DNA of 64,000 nt from NCBI GenBank assembly GCA_963556195.1, contig OY744519.1:35413801-35477800 (forward strand). Direction: 5' to 3'. The notes beneath the pieces are model-generated. The model was not told the origin of the DNA and did no database searches. It saw nothing but the letters and a program-made list of their open reading frames with translations. This document shows, one piece after another, positions 1-11,689 of this stretch. The first letter of the stretch is position 1. Each line of letters starts with the position of its first letter. The stretch is from Sepiola atlantica. Its lineage: Eukaryota; Mollusca; Cephalopoda; Sepiida; Sepiolidae. Position numbers and translations under genes: made by a program.

Positions 1-715
1 TATATCAAACTTTGTATACTCATGTATCTGAGCAATGTGTGAGTATATCCAACTTTATATACTCATGTATTTGAGCAATGTGTGAGTATATCAAACTTTG
101 TATACTCATGTATCTGAGCAATGTGTGAGTATATCAAACTTTGTATACTCATGTATTTGAGCAATGTGTGAGTATATCAAACTGTGTATACTCATGTATT
201 TGAGCAATGTGTGAGTATATCAAACTTTGTATACTCATTTATCTGAGCAATGTGTGAGTATATTAAACTTTGTATACTCATGTATCTGAGCAATGTGTGA
301 GTATATCAAACTTTGTATACTCATGTATTTGAGCAATGTGTGAGTATATCAAACTTTGTATACTCATGTATTTGAGCAATGTGTGAGTATATAAAACTTT
401 GTATACTCATTTATTTGAGCAATGTGTGAGTATATCAAACTTTGTATACTAATGTATTTGAGCAATGTGTGAGTATATACAACTTTGTATACTCATTTAT
501 TTGAGCAATGTGTGAGTATATCAAACTTAGTATACTCATGTATTTGAGCAATGTGTGAGTACATCAAACTTTGTATACTCATGTATTTGAGCAATGTGTG
601 AGTATATCAAACTTTGTATACTCATGTATTTGAGCAATGTGTGAGTATATCAATCTTTGTATACTCATGTATTTGAGCAATGTGTGAGTATATCAAACTT
701 TGTATAAGCACGTAA
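1..715. repeat. 43-bp tandem satellite array (about 16 copies)
   Basis: A 43-bp unit containing TATACTCATGTATYTGAGCA repeats head to tail from the first base to about 715, with only scattered substitutions (Y = C or T). It starts at the window edge, so the array continues upstream. No ORF spans it. It ends in a partial unit that passes into unrelated AT-rich DNA. Confidence 0.95.
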
Positions 716-2618
716 AATTTGAAGATAAATATATAATAGCCTATAAGACTTAACTCGAGTTCGGAAAACGTAAGCCGACAAATTTCTTATAGCTTCATAA
801 TTTGTCTACATCAATAACGGCGAAATAGTTTTAAAAAGCATCTTTTTATATGTGACAATTATAGGGGAAACACTTTAATTTATTATTTCAATAAAAATCT
901 CGTATAAGTTGCTACGATCAAGATGAAAAATAGAATTTTTGAGATGGGCCGTATAAAGATTGAATCAATCAAAGAGCCTTCTTCCATAAAATGGTAAAAG
1001 TGTCGAGTTATCGCCTGCAGCAAGTTGCTTGCAACAAGTTGCCTCAACAAGTTGCACCATATCTGCTCACTCCGTGTGAATTTATTTTCTAGCATTTTTC
1101 TTTTTTGAGGAGGAATGTAACGGATAAAAGGTTTTATTCCTTTTTTTTTGTTTGTATGAGTTGATTATTTCTCAGTCCAGAACATATGAACTTTTCTTTT
1201 TATCAAAAGAGTAAATCTCTGTACCAGTTTCTAAATATTGTAATAAATCCACATTCTGCCCTCTACACTCCCTTCCAATGTATTCAACAAGGAAATGTGT
1301 TAATCATCAACACTAAAATTAGGGATCTTGACAGAGGTTTTTAATCTTCAGGTTTATATCTTATTTTGTTACACCACTACGTAAAAGAAACTAGCAATCT
1401 TAGGCGCCATAGAGTCTGTGACTTAAAAGCGATCCGCAGTGCTTCATTAACGAATTTACATCCTACAAAATTATCCGTAATAATATTTTGATTAGAATCT
1501 ATTCTGCAGTAGAAAAACACACATGAAGTGATATCGATTGTCACGTGACTGTCTCCATCACCGATCCATCAGCAGACGATATTTTCATATATTTCAAGCT
1601 CACGCGAAAAGAATTCTGTTCTCGTCCCGCTGTCACCGAGTGGGTTTCGCTGCAAGTTAATTACTGTAACTTTTTGAAATACAATACCCTATCTATCCTC
1701 CCGAAGCTTTCAACCCATATGCGTTGAACTTCGTCTAAGTCCGGAGCAGAACCAGCCTTTTCAAAAAGACGTTAAAGTATATATTTTGGCATTTACCAGA
1801 GAAATACGATCTTCACAAACAGAAGGCATAAAGTACCCTCACCTTGAAACAAAGTTCATCGAGAAACTACCACAGCTTTCGGTAATAGTGGATATTTATA
1901 TTTAGATTTCACTTGCTAACAGTGGCTGACTGAGGACCGAATAGTTAAAATTGTCGACTGTAAACTAGCTTTGATCTTGGCTTGAAGCAGTTTCCTGACA
2001 AGCCAAACTGAAGAACCGTGATACAGTAAAACATTCTGTCTGTGTATAACTATAAATATGCTCCCTTTTTTGTTTGAGCATTGTGGTAAGCGAAACAACC
2101 AATTATCATTAGCGATAATGTAAATCTCTTTGTAAGCTCTATCGGTGTGTGTGTGTGTAAAGGAAGGTGTATATCTTCTAAATTCGAACTTAGCAGGCAA
2201 TTATCCCAATAACATAATCGAACAATTCATCTTCCTCTTGATTGAAGAAATATACATTTCTAAATCGACCGGCGCCAATCTTCTCTGAAAGATAAGTACA
2301 TTTTTAATCGCATTCATTCGACAAAACTTTGTTCATCGCACACAAAAACCTCATTACAATTCATGCCAACATGTTAACACTTTGAACTTTCTCTATTCCC
2401 CAAACCTTGTTTTTCCGAAGCAAATGCCTTAAAACTTTTTTATGCAACCTTTAAAATTTTGAACTTGCTTAGCCCCTATTCATATCAACGTTTTAACCTT
2501 TTAAATTTACGGTGTTACCAAAAGCTTATTTTCCACAAACCTTTTAACCCCATCACTGTCTTGTTTATACTCCTCTGTTCTTGTTGTGGCTGTTTTCTTA
2601 AAATCCTTATTAATCAAT
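716..2618. other. unassigned non-coding DNA
   Basis: Mixed-composition sequence without long ORFs, recognisable domains or strong repeats. A short (TG)n tract lies near 2145. I see no gene, RNA or transposon that I can support. Confidence 0.5.
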
Positions 2619-2657
2619 AATATATATATATATATATATATAAATATATATATATAT
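2619..2657. repeat. (TA)n microsatellite
   Basis: Alternating TA with one AA interruption. It forms the left flank of the hammerhead-bearing repeat. Confidence 0.9.
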
Positions 2658-2792
2658 CGTTAATTTTGGCACATTTAATTCCCCGTTTGCTCTTTCTTTC
2701 GACACTATTATTGATTAAAAACTATCGATTTTCTCCTGAGGAGATGATAGTCGAAAGGGCCTTTGAGAGATTTCCGCGCATCCATTTTTAAA

Positions 2793-2796
<4 letters not shown>
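2658..2796 (+). repeat. hammerhead-bearing short repeat, copy 1
   Basis: About 140 bp between two (TA)n tracts. A second copy lies at about 28662-28800, also followed by (TA)n. Shared blocks include TTTCGACA, AACTATCGATTTTCTCCTGA and GTCGAAA. The ribozyme-like core sits in the 3' half. It could be a solo terminal repeat of a Penelope-like element, but no coding part is attached. Confidence 0.7.
2730..2770 (+). ncRNA. hammerhead ribozyme motif, type I, core intact
   Basis: The sequence fits the hammerhead layout. Stem I pairs 2730-2735 (TTTCTC) with 2765-2770 (GAGAGA), including one G-U pair. The core CTGAGGA is at 2736-2742. Stem II is GAT/GTC with loop GATA (2743-2752). GAA is at 2753-2755. 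Stem III AGGG/CCTT (2756-2763) has no loop, so it is self-complementary between two molecules. The predicted cleavage position is after T2764. All conserved core positions I can place are present. The fold was made by eye, and the short stems could be fortuitous, but the homologous copy at 28.7 kb supports it. Confidence 0.6.

Positions 2797-2826
<30 letters not shown>
2797..2826. repeat. (TA)n microsatellite
   Basis: Pure alternating TA on the right side of the hammerhead repeat. Confidence 0.9.
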
Positions 2827-2830
<4 letters not shown>

Positions 2831-3545
2831 TTCTCTGTCACTTTGGTTTCTTTAGCGTGTTGTGTTTATAGATATCCTCTTTGAAGTTCAAAGCGGAGGT
2901 TTTTTTTGTGTGGCACTTCATAGCCGACCCGTAACACAGGTAGCGTAGATAATGCTGAAGCAATTTTCATCATCTCTACGCTAGTAGTTAAATACATTTT
3001 AAGCATTATTAGACATTTATAATTCAGTCGGTTTCTGTTTGTGTATCTTTGGATCACTTTTTATTTCTTTTTTTTTAGTAGGGGGAATCTGTTACGACCT
3101 ACACGCTTATTTCTCATGATATTAGAAGAAGGTTTACATTTTAAGCCACGTTTGTTAGACAGATATTTGTCAACTTTTATCTCATTCATTTTCTACCCAG
3201 GAAACGACTTGTAACCCTGCTAGTCTGATATGTATTGAATCAATTATCGATATAAATCACGTCTCTTAATGCTTCCATAACTTGATATGATCGTAAATGT
3301 TTTCCTGTTTCGCTTGTATTTTCTTCCTCTTATAACCTCGACACCCTTACGTTAGTGAGAACGTTTTCTGATGGATTAACACATTTGAGGATGCTATATA
3401 CTACCGGAGCAGCCCTTTAATAGTGTAAGAAGTAAGCTTCCGGCGTATGAAAAGCACACGCTCGTGAAAATAGAACTTACTCAACTGGAATAATATCTGG
3501 TAAGATTTCTCGTTTCAAAAGAAGGTATTTGCCTGAAGCATTAGG
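2827..3545. other. unassigned non-coding DNA
   Basis: No ORF above 63 codons, no recognisable RNA or transposon signature. Confidence 0.45.
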
Positions 3546-3599
<54 letters not shown>

Positions 3600-3602
3600 T
3601 TA

Positions 3603-3665
<63 letters not shown>
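3546..3665. repeat. compound (TATC)n-(TC)n-(TA)n microsatellite
   Basis: About 15 TATC units, then a pure CT run, then a TA run, without unique sequence between them. Confidence 0.95.
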
Positions 3666-3668
<3 letters not shown>

Positions 3669-4127
3669 ATACTAAAACTCTGATCTTGCATGATTGCGAT
3701 TTCAATGTTTTAGATAGTTAGGAAAGCTTGTATGATACGGAAAATGATGTTTGTTTGTTTGTTTGTTGGTCTTTACAAACATTTCATCTCAAATAAAAGC
3801 TTGTTTTTTTTAGATTCAGACAATTTTAACAATGTTTCTTTTTTGTGAAGTTGTTTTTGGCGTGTGGGATTTGACTATTCATAACGTGTTATTGTTTTGT
3901 TTTACGTTTAGATTTTGGTGTACTTTTTGGGTTTTAAAAAAATATTATTTGGGTCATTCGTTTCAAGAGTGTTTTTCAAATTGTTTACTTGGTGACAGGA
4001 TCATTAATATTTCTCTGCAATTTAAGCACGAAAAGTGATAACAGGATTGTGATAAAAGGAGGAGAAAATTGTGGAGGGTGGTATATAGTAAGAAGTCGTT
4101 ATAGTAGCCGCAGTGCAAGAAAATATT
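3666..4127. other. unassigned non-coding DNA
   Basis: T-rich sequence with a short (TTTG)n run near 3750. Its ORFs have low-complexity composition; I see no gene. Confidence 0.45.
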
Positions 4128-4600
4128 AATAGGATGATGTAAATAAATAAATTACGTAAATAAAGAAAACAGACGAAACAATTAGTAGTAATATTTGAAG
4201 TAGTAGTAACGTAAAATAAGGGCAGTAAGAAAATCATGTAAATAAATACATGACGTAAACAAATATACAAGGAAAAGTGAAGCTATTCCTTTCGTTCTAA
4301 GATCAAAGCGTAGTGTCTGTTTTGTTCGCTTTAATGATAAAGGCGGGGAAACTGGTGGAACATGGAAATGTAGTGATTAGCCACATGAAAAATGAAAAAG
4401 CATAACGTAAGTAAATAAATGACGTAAATAAAGAAGAAAAGGAAATGATTAAAGCATTAGTAGTAATAACTTGCGTTAAGGTCAGTAGGAGAATGACGTA
4501 AATAAATCGATAGAGAAAAACAAAATAAAATAAAAGATACGTTCCTTGCTGTTAGGATTAAAGTGTAGTATCTGTTCTGTTAGTTCTCGGAAAGCTTATC
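4128..4600 (+). repeat. two diverged tandem units containing U2 snRNA-like sequence
   Basis: Two units of about 260 bp share the order: a run of GTAAATAAATGACGTAAATAA-like words, a TTAGTAGTAATA word, a GTCAGTAGGAGAATGACGTA-like word, then a U2-like stretch. The U2-like stretches are at about 4285-4330 and 4540-4585. The first contains CTAAGATCAAAGCGTAGTGT and the second TTAAAGTGTAGTATCTGTTC. Both match the 5' domain of U2 snRNA, including part of the branch-point-recognition segment (GTAGTA). Neither continues into the rest of U2, so these are derived fragments, not U2 genes. Confidence 0.6.
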
Positions 4601-4866
4601 ATCACATACATAACCTTCTCCGAAAGGAGATGGCTTGGTTTATCGCCCTCTGAGACGTCATCATCAGAGAATGCCAAAGTTTTTTTCCAGACTATGGATA
4701 ATTATTACTGGCCATGGTTAGAAAAAATGGTCTCACCTCATATGAGTCTTGACTTTGTGGCAGATATTAATAATAACTGTTTAGTTATTTGTAATTATTT
4801 AATGTATACATCAATTCACAATGTGCTATCATTGACCCAACCGGCTGCAGTTCGTTTAGTATAATA

Positions 4867-5246
4867 CAGGGTGGGCAAAAATAAGGGTCCTATTTTTAAA
4901 AATTCATAACTTTTTTATTTATTGATTTTTTTAATTTTTTTAGAATAAGTAAAGGACTCCTTCCGAAGCAAGCATGAGCCGTATTAGCCCTAAGGAACGT
5001 ACCCTCATTTAGAAAACATTATTTTTGCTTAAAAAACTCAAAACAGTGTAAAAAACAATACTTTAGTTTTTGTAAGTTTTAAGAAGTGTTTTTCGGCTAA
5101 AATTTGTTTTGTTTATTTCAAAAAATCTCGGAAGGGTCAGTCTACACACACATAAAGTTTGGTGAGTTTAACTTTTATTTTGTGGAAGTTATTCAAATTC
5201 AAGTTATTCAAATTTAAAGATAGGACCCTTATTTTGGCCCACCCTG
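4867..5246. mobile_element. Tc1/mariner-like MITE with TA target duplication
   Basis: A 380-bp non-coding element with near-perfect terminal inverted repeats of about 28 bp. The left end begins CAGGGTGGGC and includes AAGGGTCCTAT. The right end has the reverse complement ATAGGACCCTT and ends GCCCACCCTG. The dinucleotide TA lies directly outside each end (4865-4866 and 5247-5248), the target duplication typical of the Tc1/mariner superfamily. The interior is A/T-homopolymer-rich and has no transposase. Confidence 0.85.
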
Positions 5247-5479
5247 TACTAAAATCTATGTTAAATAAATGATTACGGAAGACAAATGCAGCGAAGTGGA
5301 TGTTGCGATATTCGAGTAAAAGTCAATGGCGAATACAAAAAGAATGCTGGAAGGAACAATGAGTTTATTACGCGAATGACTGTAAGCATCTGGTGAACAC
5401 AGATTGGAATAATTGCTATCAAGATATTATTCAATCTCACTGTTTAGCGATGACGATGTTATTTAAAAAAATAACTGTG

Positions 5480-5755
5480 TAAAACCTACCCACGGGCACA
5501 GTAACATTTTTATTTACGAAAATCGCTACAGACAAGGCACAGAGCCACTTGATGTAAGGTTCTAAAAATACAACTTCAAGGTCCAAAACAAAGGTTATAT
5601 TGATATATTCTGACCAAAACACATCAATTCTTTCCTCTTTGTCAGAAACATCGTTCATAGAATGTGAGGACTAAAGGACAAAATCAGGGAAGCGAGAGTT
5701 ACGAGGCGACCGAAAGTAAAAACAGGGTCGACTTTCTACTCCCCAATATAGATGT
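5480..5755 (-). repeat. dispersed repeat R1, copy 1
   Basis: Contains, on the minus strand, the blocks CATTCTATGAACGATGTTTC and AGCCTTGT-like words also found at about 43070-43325, 45440-45640 and 53285-53745. It ends with TTTCTACTCCCC on the plus strand, a terminus shared with the 53-kb copy. No coding capacity is visible. It may be a SINE or a LINE 3' fragment. Confidence 0.6.
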
Positions 5756-5759
5756 AGAA

Positions 5760-6655
5760 CAACGGGGACCCTTCTTTGGTCCTTGTCATATGGACAGCTG
5801 GCGTTCCGTTGCGTAGATAGCACGTAACAACCGTTCGTTAACTCTCCTCTTCTTTATCCTTATTGCTCTGTTGTTATGCGTCTTTATTAATAGCAGCGGT
5901 TTTAAATAATAAAGGCACATAAGTATTGGAGTTTTACAATATTTTGGGTTTTTTATCTTTCTTTCTCATGATACATACTTCTTCAGACTTACAGTTGACA
6001 TACATAATACCCCCAACACATTCACTCTATGCAGTGTAGGAGAATAGAAAGATTTCAGTGCATCAACTACGTGTTACTCGCGACTTCGTGTCTTGTGACG
6101 CCATATCCTGACACGTAACACCAATTCTAAACTTTTTACTTCTAACGGAATTTTCCACTATTTAATATTATGCTTACTCTAACCTTATGCCCCAAATACT
6201 GTTTGTAACGTTATCGTTACACACCTACATATGACCTTGCTACATAGAGATGCTTGGATGCAGCCATACAATTTGTGCGTTTATTAAAAGAAGATGCTTA
6301 TTTTACACGGAATCGTGAGAAACCGACAAATAAAGCGACCGACATTCAAACGACTTACAGAAGCTCTTTTAGAGATACTGAACCTACAGAATGACGTTGG
6401 TTTATATAAATGGAATACTAGGGGAGTAACAAGTGTTTTTCTTAAAAGTCATTATCTCATACGTTCATTACATGCATATCATCTTGTATTTTGCAAACTC
6501 ATCAAATTGGTGGCTTTTCATTTTACGGCATATCAACCCTTTTAAAATTATTTAATATCAAATAACAAAATACAGGTTTCTGAATTTTCACGATGAAGAC
6601 TGATATTTTGTATCAATATGGGAACCAATACCTATAAAGATTACATTAAATCACC

Positions 6656-6658
<3 letters not shown>
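5760..6658. other. unassigned non-coding DNA
   Basis: No supported feature. An 83-codon ORF at 6294-6545 lacks codon bias, a recognised domain or neighbouring exons. Confidence 0.4.

Positions 6659-6718
<60 letters not shown>
6659..6718. repeat. (TA)n microsatellite
   Basis: About 30 uninterrupted TA units. Confidence 0.95.
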
Positions 6719-6721
<3 letters not shown>

Positions 6722-7660
6722 ATACTATCAGAAGTAAAACTTACGACATATTCACCATTTTCGAATGATACTGCTGCCAAAAATTCTACCACCAACAATA
6801 TTATTCTTTTCTTTTATATGTTTCAAAATTTTTAGCAGAGTAGAATATTTACAATTATATGAATAGCTTCATCAGCGATATGTGTATTTATGAATACATT
6901 ACATATATAACTTAATTGTCCAATAATTATAAACAAAACAAAAAATTCAGAATACACATTGCTAAAGAAATAGTTCTTACCATATCAATATCCGAGTTCG
7001 ACTCTCACCTCAGTCAAGTCTAAAGAATTTTGTAAAACTGCGGAAGTGTTTTATTATTTAAAAATATTTACATAACATAATAATTAAAAAAATTAGATAA
7101 ATATTTAAAAAAAACTACTAGCAAATATATGCTCCCTCTGGTCGTATATTCTTGCTAGGACTATATAAATCTTAAAGAACTATATACAATACGTAGTTTA
7201 AGTAAAATAATTGTTTTTACTATTAAAATAATTGTGAACGCTATTGATAATATTATCCCATTTATTGATATATTTTGTGTTACAGCTTATGTTTTAATTC
7301 ATATTTTCAAACATAACTTTAATTATAAATCTATGACACCATCCTACTGATATAATTATTTTGTTAAGGTAATGTTTTATGTTCTATTCATAAGAAAGTT
7401 CAAAGAGGTCAGTTGGAAGAACCTCCGACTGAAAATCTTATGGTTTCTCATTCAATTTCCAGCCAATGCCATCCGCTTTATTGTTGGGATTTTTTTTCTA
7501 TTTCTAAAAGTAGTTAAGATCTCTGATATTTCGAAATTCTGCAATGTATTTATTAGGTGTAAAAAATTTTGACTGACTATTTATATAAGTGATCTGTTTT
7601 GATAATTCGCAGAAAGTAGACACAGAGCATTAATTCAAAGCGGATGATTTTTCTTAAAAC
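6719..7660. other. unassigned AT-rich DNA
   Basis: Strongly AT-rich. I see no ORF or repeat that I can assign. Confidence 0.4.
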
Positions 7661-7662
7661 TT

Positions 7663-7856
7663 AATTTCTAATGCTAATATCTAATGCTAATTTCTAATGC
7701 TAATATCTAATGCTAATATCTAATGCTAATATCTAATGCTAATTTCTAATTCTAATTTCTAATGCTAATTTCTAATGCTAATATCCAATGCTAATTTCTA
7801 ATGCTAATATCTAATGCTAATTTCTAATGCTAATATCTAATGCTAATATCTAATGT
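7663..7856. repeat. 13-bp tandem repeat (about 14 copies)
   Basis: A 13-bp unit, TAATATCTAATGC with variant TAATTTCTAATGC, repeats head to tail. The alternation of ATAT and ATTT variants suggests local duplication of small blocks of units. Confidence 0.9.
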
Positions 7857-8479
7857 AAACAATACGTAAATACATTCACCGAATTTACTTACTCTCCAAT
7901 GCAAATACACTTTCCACGAAATTTCACGGATATTTTTATCGTACTAGATATAAAGCGGTAAAAGCTGCGTCAAGGTAGACATTGACAACCAAGTATTGTA
8001 ACAACTCCATTCAAGAAGCAGGTATAAAATAGTAATAGATATAATAAATATATCACAAAATAATAAAACATGAATATTCCGGTTTGGAATTGAGTTTCAC
8101 AAACAATGGCAGTTTTTTGTTAAGAGATCGTCTTCCTTGAACTCTGGGTTGTCGGCTGGTTAATAAAGAGAAGTAAAAATAAGTTTATGAGTTTATTAAG
8201 TCCGTCTTTTATGGATGGCACATGGCACATGTCACAGTGGTCGATACGTGAAAATAATCTCGTCCAAGCGTGTACTTATTCTTTCTGAAACTTAAGTTCT
8301 ACACGCTAGCCCAAGATTAATTCTTTTATTGCGGCAATGAGCTAAGTAAAACTATTTCCACCACTTGACCAAGATTTTTCCAGATCAAAAGCTATTTTAT
8401 TTCAACTTAGCTGTGGTTGGTCAGTGTCGCCTGGCTATGTGGTATAGTTTTCGCCCTCTATATATGTCAGTGTCGCATT

Positions 8480-9110
8480 ATTATTATTCATAATACAACA
8501 CATTCCGCACAAATGTAATAGACACTCCCTCATATCCACTGATTTTCGAGAATATTGGATTAAGTTATTTCTAACAATTACCTATAGACTTCATTTCATT
8601 ACGAAATTTAACTCACTTACTTAATTATAATGTATATTGATTCAAATTGGCGGCTACAATATCTTAATCGACTCTACTTCAGACATTTCCCTTAACAATC
8701 TTCGATTACTTCAGGTATACTTTCAGTTTTTAACTCTAACACTTATACAATTTAATGCATAACATCTTTCAGGCTTAAAATCTTTTTCGAAATACTTACA
8801 GCGTTAAACTAACTGCAGTGTTCACTTCGACAGCATTCATATGTGGATACAGATTCTATGGGAACACGTTATATCAGTTTCTCTCCGAACCTTTAACACA
8901 AAATTAACAGACAACACAAGTTGATTGTTTCACCTTTGGCCACCCGTACATATTTAACATTAATCCAACATTTGTGTTTTCATTTTCACGTTAGTTATTC
9001 TTCTATTTTCATTTAAGGCGCTATTTTACGTAAGATTTTTTAAAAATTTACCTATTATAACACTCCATTCTCTCTCCCTCTCCCTCTTCATCCCATCTGT
9101 CTCCCTATTA
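8480..9110 (+). repeat. dispersed repeat R3, copy 1 (about 630 bp)
   Basis: Colinear with about 27965-28590. Shared words include ACTGCAGTGTTCACTTCGAC, ATCCAACATTTGTGTTTT, TCTTCGATTACT and ACGTTAGTTATTCTTC. The copies differ by many substitutions and small gaps, so the duplication is old. No ORF or terminal repeats are visible, and I do not recognise the family. Confidence 0.7.
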
Positions 9111-9789
9111 ATTTGCAACAATTTATAAGAAAAAACGTGTTTACATTTTCGCCGACTTAAATAACTACATCACGCAACAGTACCAATTTTTCTGCTCACA
9201 TTCTATTTAAATTAGCATTCGTCGATTTATTTAAGTATATTTTTATTATCATGATTATACAAATAACGGTCATTTTGTTTTATTCACGACAGTTAAACGG
9301 CGTCAAAATCAATTTCGAATACAGAGCAGCGTAACAATTAAAATCATTATTTTCATCTTCAGTTTGCTATTCATCGAACATTGGTCTGTATTAATTTACA
9401 CCGAACATTATTCTAATTTCTTTCATATTTAGATAAAAATTGCCTCAATCTAGAAGTATTTCTCCTTTTAGATTGTAAAGATTCACGCATATTCTTAGAT
9501 TATATTTACTTTGGAGAGGGGCAGTGGCTTTTATTTATTCGAATTAACCGCTACTTACAATCGTAGAGGGGGCCTGTAACCCAAAAAGTAGAGCAATCTA
9601 TTTTGTTTGATCCAAAACATAGATCAAAATAATAAATCCTACTTGAATCACCTAAATTACAGGGTTGTTTTGAACCGTGTTCTGACTGATTTAATACCCT
9701 AATACTTATAGTTCATTAAATTTAATTTATATCTATCCTGGACAACGCCGGAGCACGGATCCTGCTAATCAATTTATAGATATTCCCCA
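9111..9789. other. unassigned non-coding DNA
   Basis: No supported feature. Confidence 0.4.
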
Positions 9790-10144
9790 AATTTTTTTTT
9801 TAGCATTTTAAATATTTTTTAAAGGTTATAATATGATCACAATCTAACATTAGAAAATTGAAATATATCAGATTTGCATTGAATGTTTTTATCCGTAGTC
9901 ATTAGACAGCAATTAAGATTTCCTGATTTTCAACTTTTTCTTAAGACCCTTTAAACTGAAGATTACAATTCCGAACATTTTCTAGAATCAATATCATGCA
10001 ATTGATTTTAATCAAAATTAAAATATACTTTAGTCGCATTATATCTTGATTTAATCGTTGTTAGAGGACATAAAACTGGTGCAAAACTCTCCGATTCGAG
10101 AAATTAATTTTACCTGTCCTCGGACGAGTATATTTAATAGTATA
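9790..10144 (+). repeat. dispersed repeat R4, copy 1
   Basis: Old diverged relative of about 26735-27290, 43700-44090 and 51020-51250. Shared words include the context ATATTTCAGATTTG, CTTAAGACC/CTCAAGACC and AATTAATTTTACC followed by GTCCTCGGACGA or GTCTTGCGACAT. It is non-coding and of unknown origin. Confidence 0.45.
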
Positions 10145-10785
10145 AATATAAGTTTAAGTTCAATATAAATTTTTAAAAAGTTTTTCTAAAGAGTATTTCA
10201 AATATAAAGTGTTAAGTTATTTGTTCATGTAGTTTTCTTGTTCGGTATCAATTAAAATCTTCAACTGTTTTGTCAAGAGCTGTTGAGAGTTTTCAGTTTA
10301 ATATCTTCTTCATATCAGATTTAATAAAAAAAGAAATGAATAGTAAACGGAGAGAGCGAAAGAGAGCTATACTGGTCTTATTAATTAATACTGAAGTTGA
10401 TTTTCAGACAGAAGGAATTATTGACTAACGAAAAAAGAGAAAAAAGGCGTAAAGGACAAATCTATACTTCCTTTCCCAAAGTTTTGATCTTAAGGATGGA
10501 TTTCTAAACATCCGTTTTATTAAATTTCGCTCCTTTTTTATAGGTGACAGGGTAAGCATATTTGACTGGGAGAGTAAATATTAATACGCATTACATTTTT
10601 TTTACTTAAAAAATAGAATATCTAGCAGGATTAAATATCAAAACAATAACTTTAATCGGAAATACACATTTTATTTTTTTACAACACAGACTAACATGGA
10701 ACATATTTAATTATCAATCTTGTATTAATCACAAAAATATAGCGGAAAATCGTTTTTACTTTATATACATGAAATCATTATTTTA
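10145..10785. repeat. tandem segment unit A, flank part
   Basis: Matches 11690-12310 (unit B) and, for its first half, 14390-14720 (unit C). Shared blocks include AGAGTATTTCAAATAT, the GAGAGCGAAAGAGAG-like run, ATAGGTGACAGGGTAAGCAT versus ATGGGTGGCAGGATGCGCAT, and TATAGCGGAAAATCG. Each complete unit is followed by a decayed LINE 3' end, so LINE and flank were amplified together. Confidence 0.65.
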
Positions 10786-11471
10786 CCCACTAGGAGTTTT
10801 CACACAAGTCATTATCAGTAATTCCTTACTAAAAGAATGCGGTGGTGTTCCCTGTAGTCTGAGTGACAACAATCTTACCAGATTAGCAGTATTTTGCATC
10901 TCTTTCGATAACGATTTCTAAAGACTTTACGTTATCGCAACAACCATTGATTTCTAGCTGGCTACGGCCATAAGTATTCTCTGCGATTTGGGTAGCATAA
11001 GCCACAAGGTCCCAGTACCGTCCACACCTTTTCAGTGGAGGCCTTGCTAGTTCTTTCCTTCTTCGGTCTTTGCATAATCCTTGACCCTTCATCACTATTT
11101 TGTCTGGTATCAGCCGAGGCTGGTGCTATCCCATTGTTTTTTTGTGAGAAGATAAAGTTTTTTTTTAGATGCATTGCAGTTTGAGTTCATTTGTGTTCAT
11201 CTGGTGTTCTTATTATGTTTATTTTTTAAATTTCTATTGAATTTTCCACGTGGCTGGTTATCGTTAGTAGTTTATGTCGGTCGGTTTCAGCATTCCGAAG
11301 ATTTTCCTTAACATTTCAGCTTTTTTAATCTTGCCGTCTCTTGTATATTCTCAATCTTCTTTTTGATTAATCTATTTTACAGGGTTTTTGGGACTGTTCA
11401 TAGTGCTCCTACGATTATTGGTATTATATCGACTTTCTTCATTTCTTTTCAGTTCTTTGGCAACTACTGTG

Positions 11472-11474
<3 letters not shown>
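10786..11474 (-). mobile_element. R4/Dong-like LINE relic 1 (3' end)
   Basis: Aligns on the minus strand with the 3' part of the fuller element at 58.6-62.4 kb. It starts with the same terminus (CCACTAGGAGTT on plus), continues through the non-coding tail and reaches the C-terminal coding region. The latter is recognised from GGTTTTTGGGACTGTTCATA, against GTTTTTGGGGACTGTTCCTA in the fuller copy. Reading frames are destroyed. The 5' side is cut off at the (ATT)n at 11475. Confidence 0.75.
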
Positions 11475-11547
<73 letters not shown>

Positions 11548-11582
11548 CATAATTATTATTATTATTATAATTATTATTATTA

Positions 11583-11656
<74 letters not shown>
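11475..11656. repeat. (ATT)n-(AGT)n microsatellite
   Basis: ATT units with a few interruptions, ending in about 10 AGT units. It borders LINE relic 1. Confidence 0.95.
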
Positions 11657-11689
11657 CATAATCTTATAAGTTTAGTTCAATGTTAACAT

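Noticed and set aside
1..715. CRISPR array
   Set aside because: Unit and spacing are uniform with no unique spacers; this is a simple tandem satellite in a eukaryotic genome.
4610..4720. A minus-strand CTGATGATGACGTCTCAGAG...GATAAACC segment as another hammerhead
   Set aside because: CTGATGA is present, but stem II does not pair convincingly and there is no UH before a matching stem I strand.
7663..7856. Telomere-like or CRISPR-like repeat
   Set aside because: The 13-bp TAATATCTAATGC unit is an AT-rich tandem repeat with no telomeric motif and no spacers.
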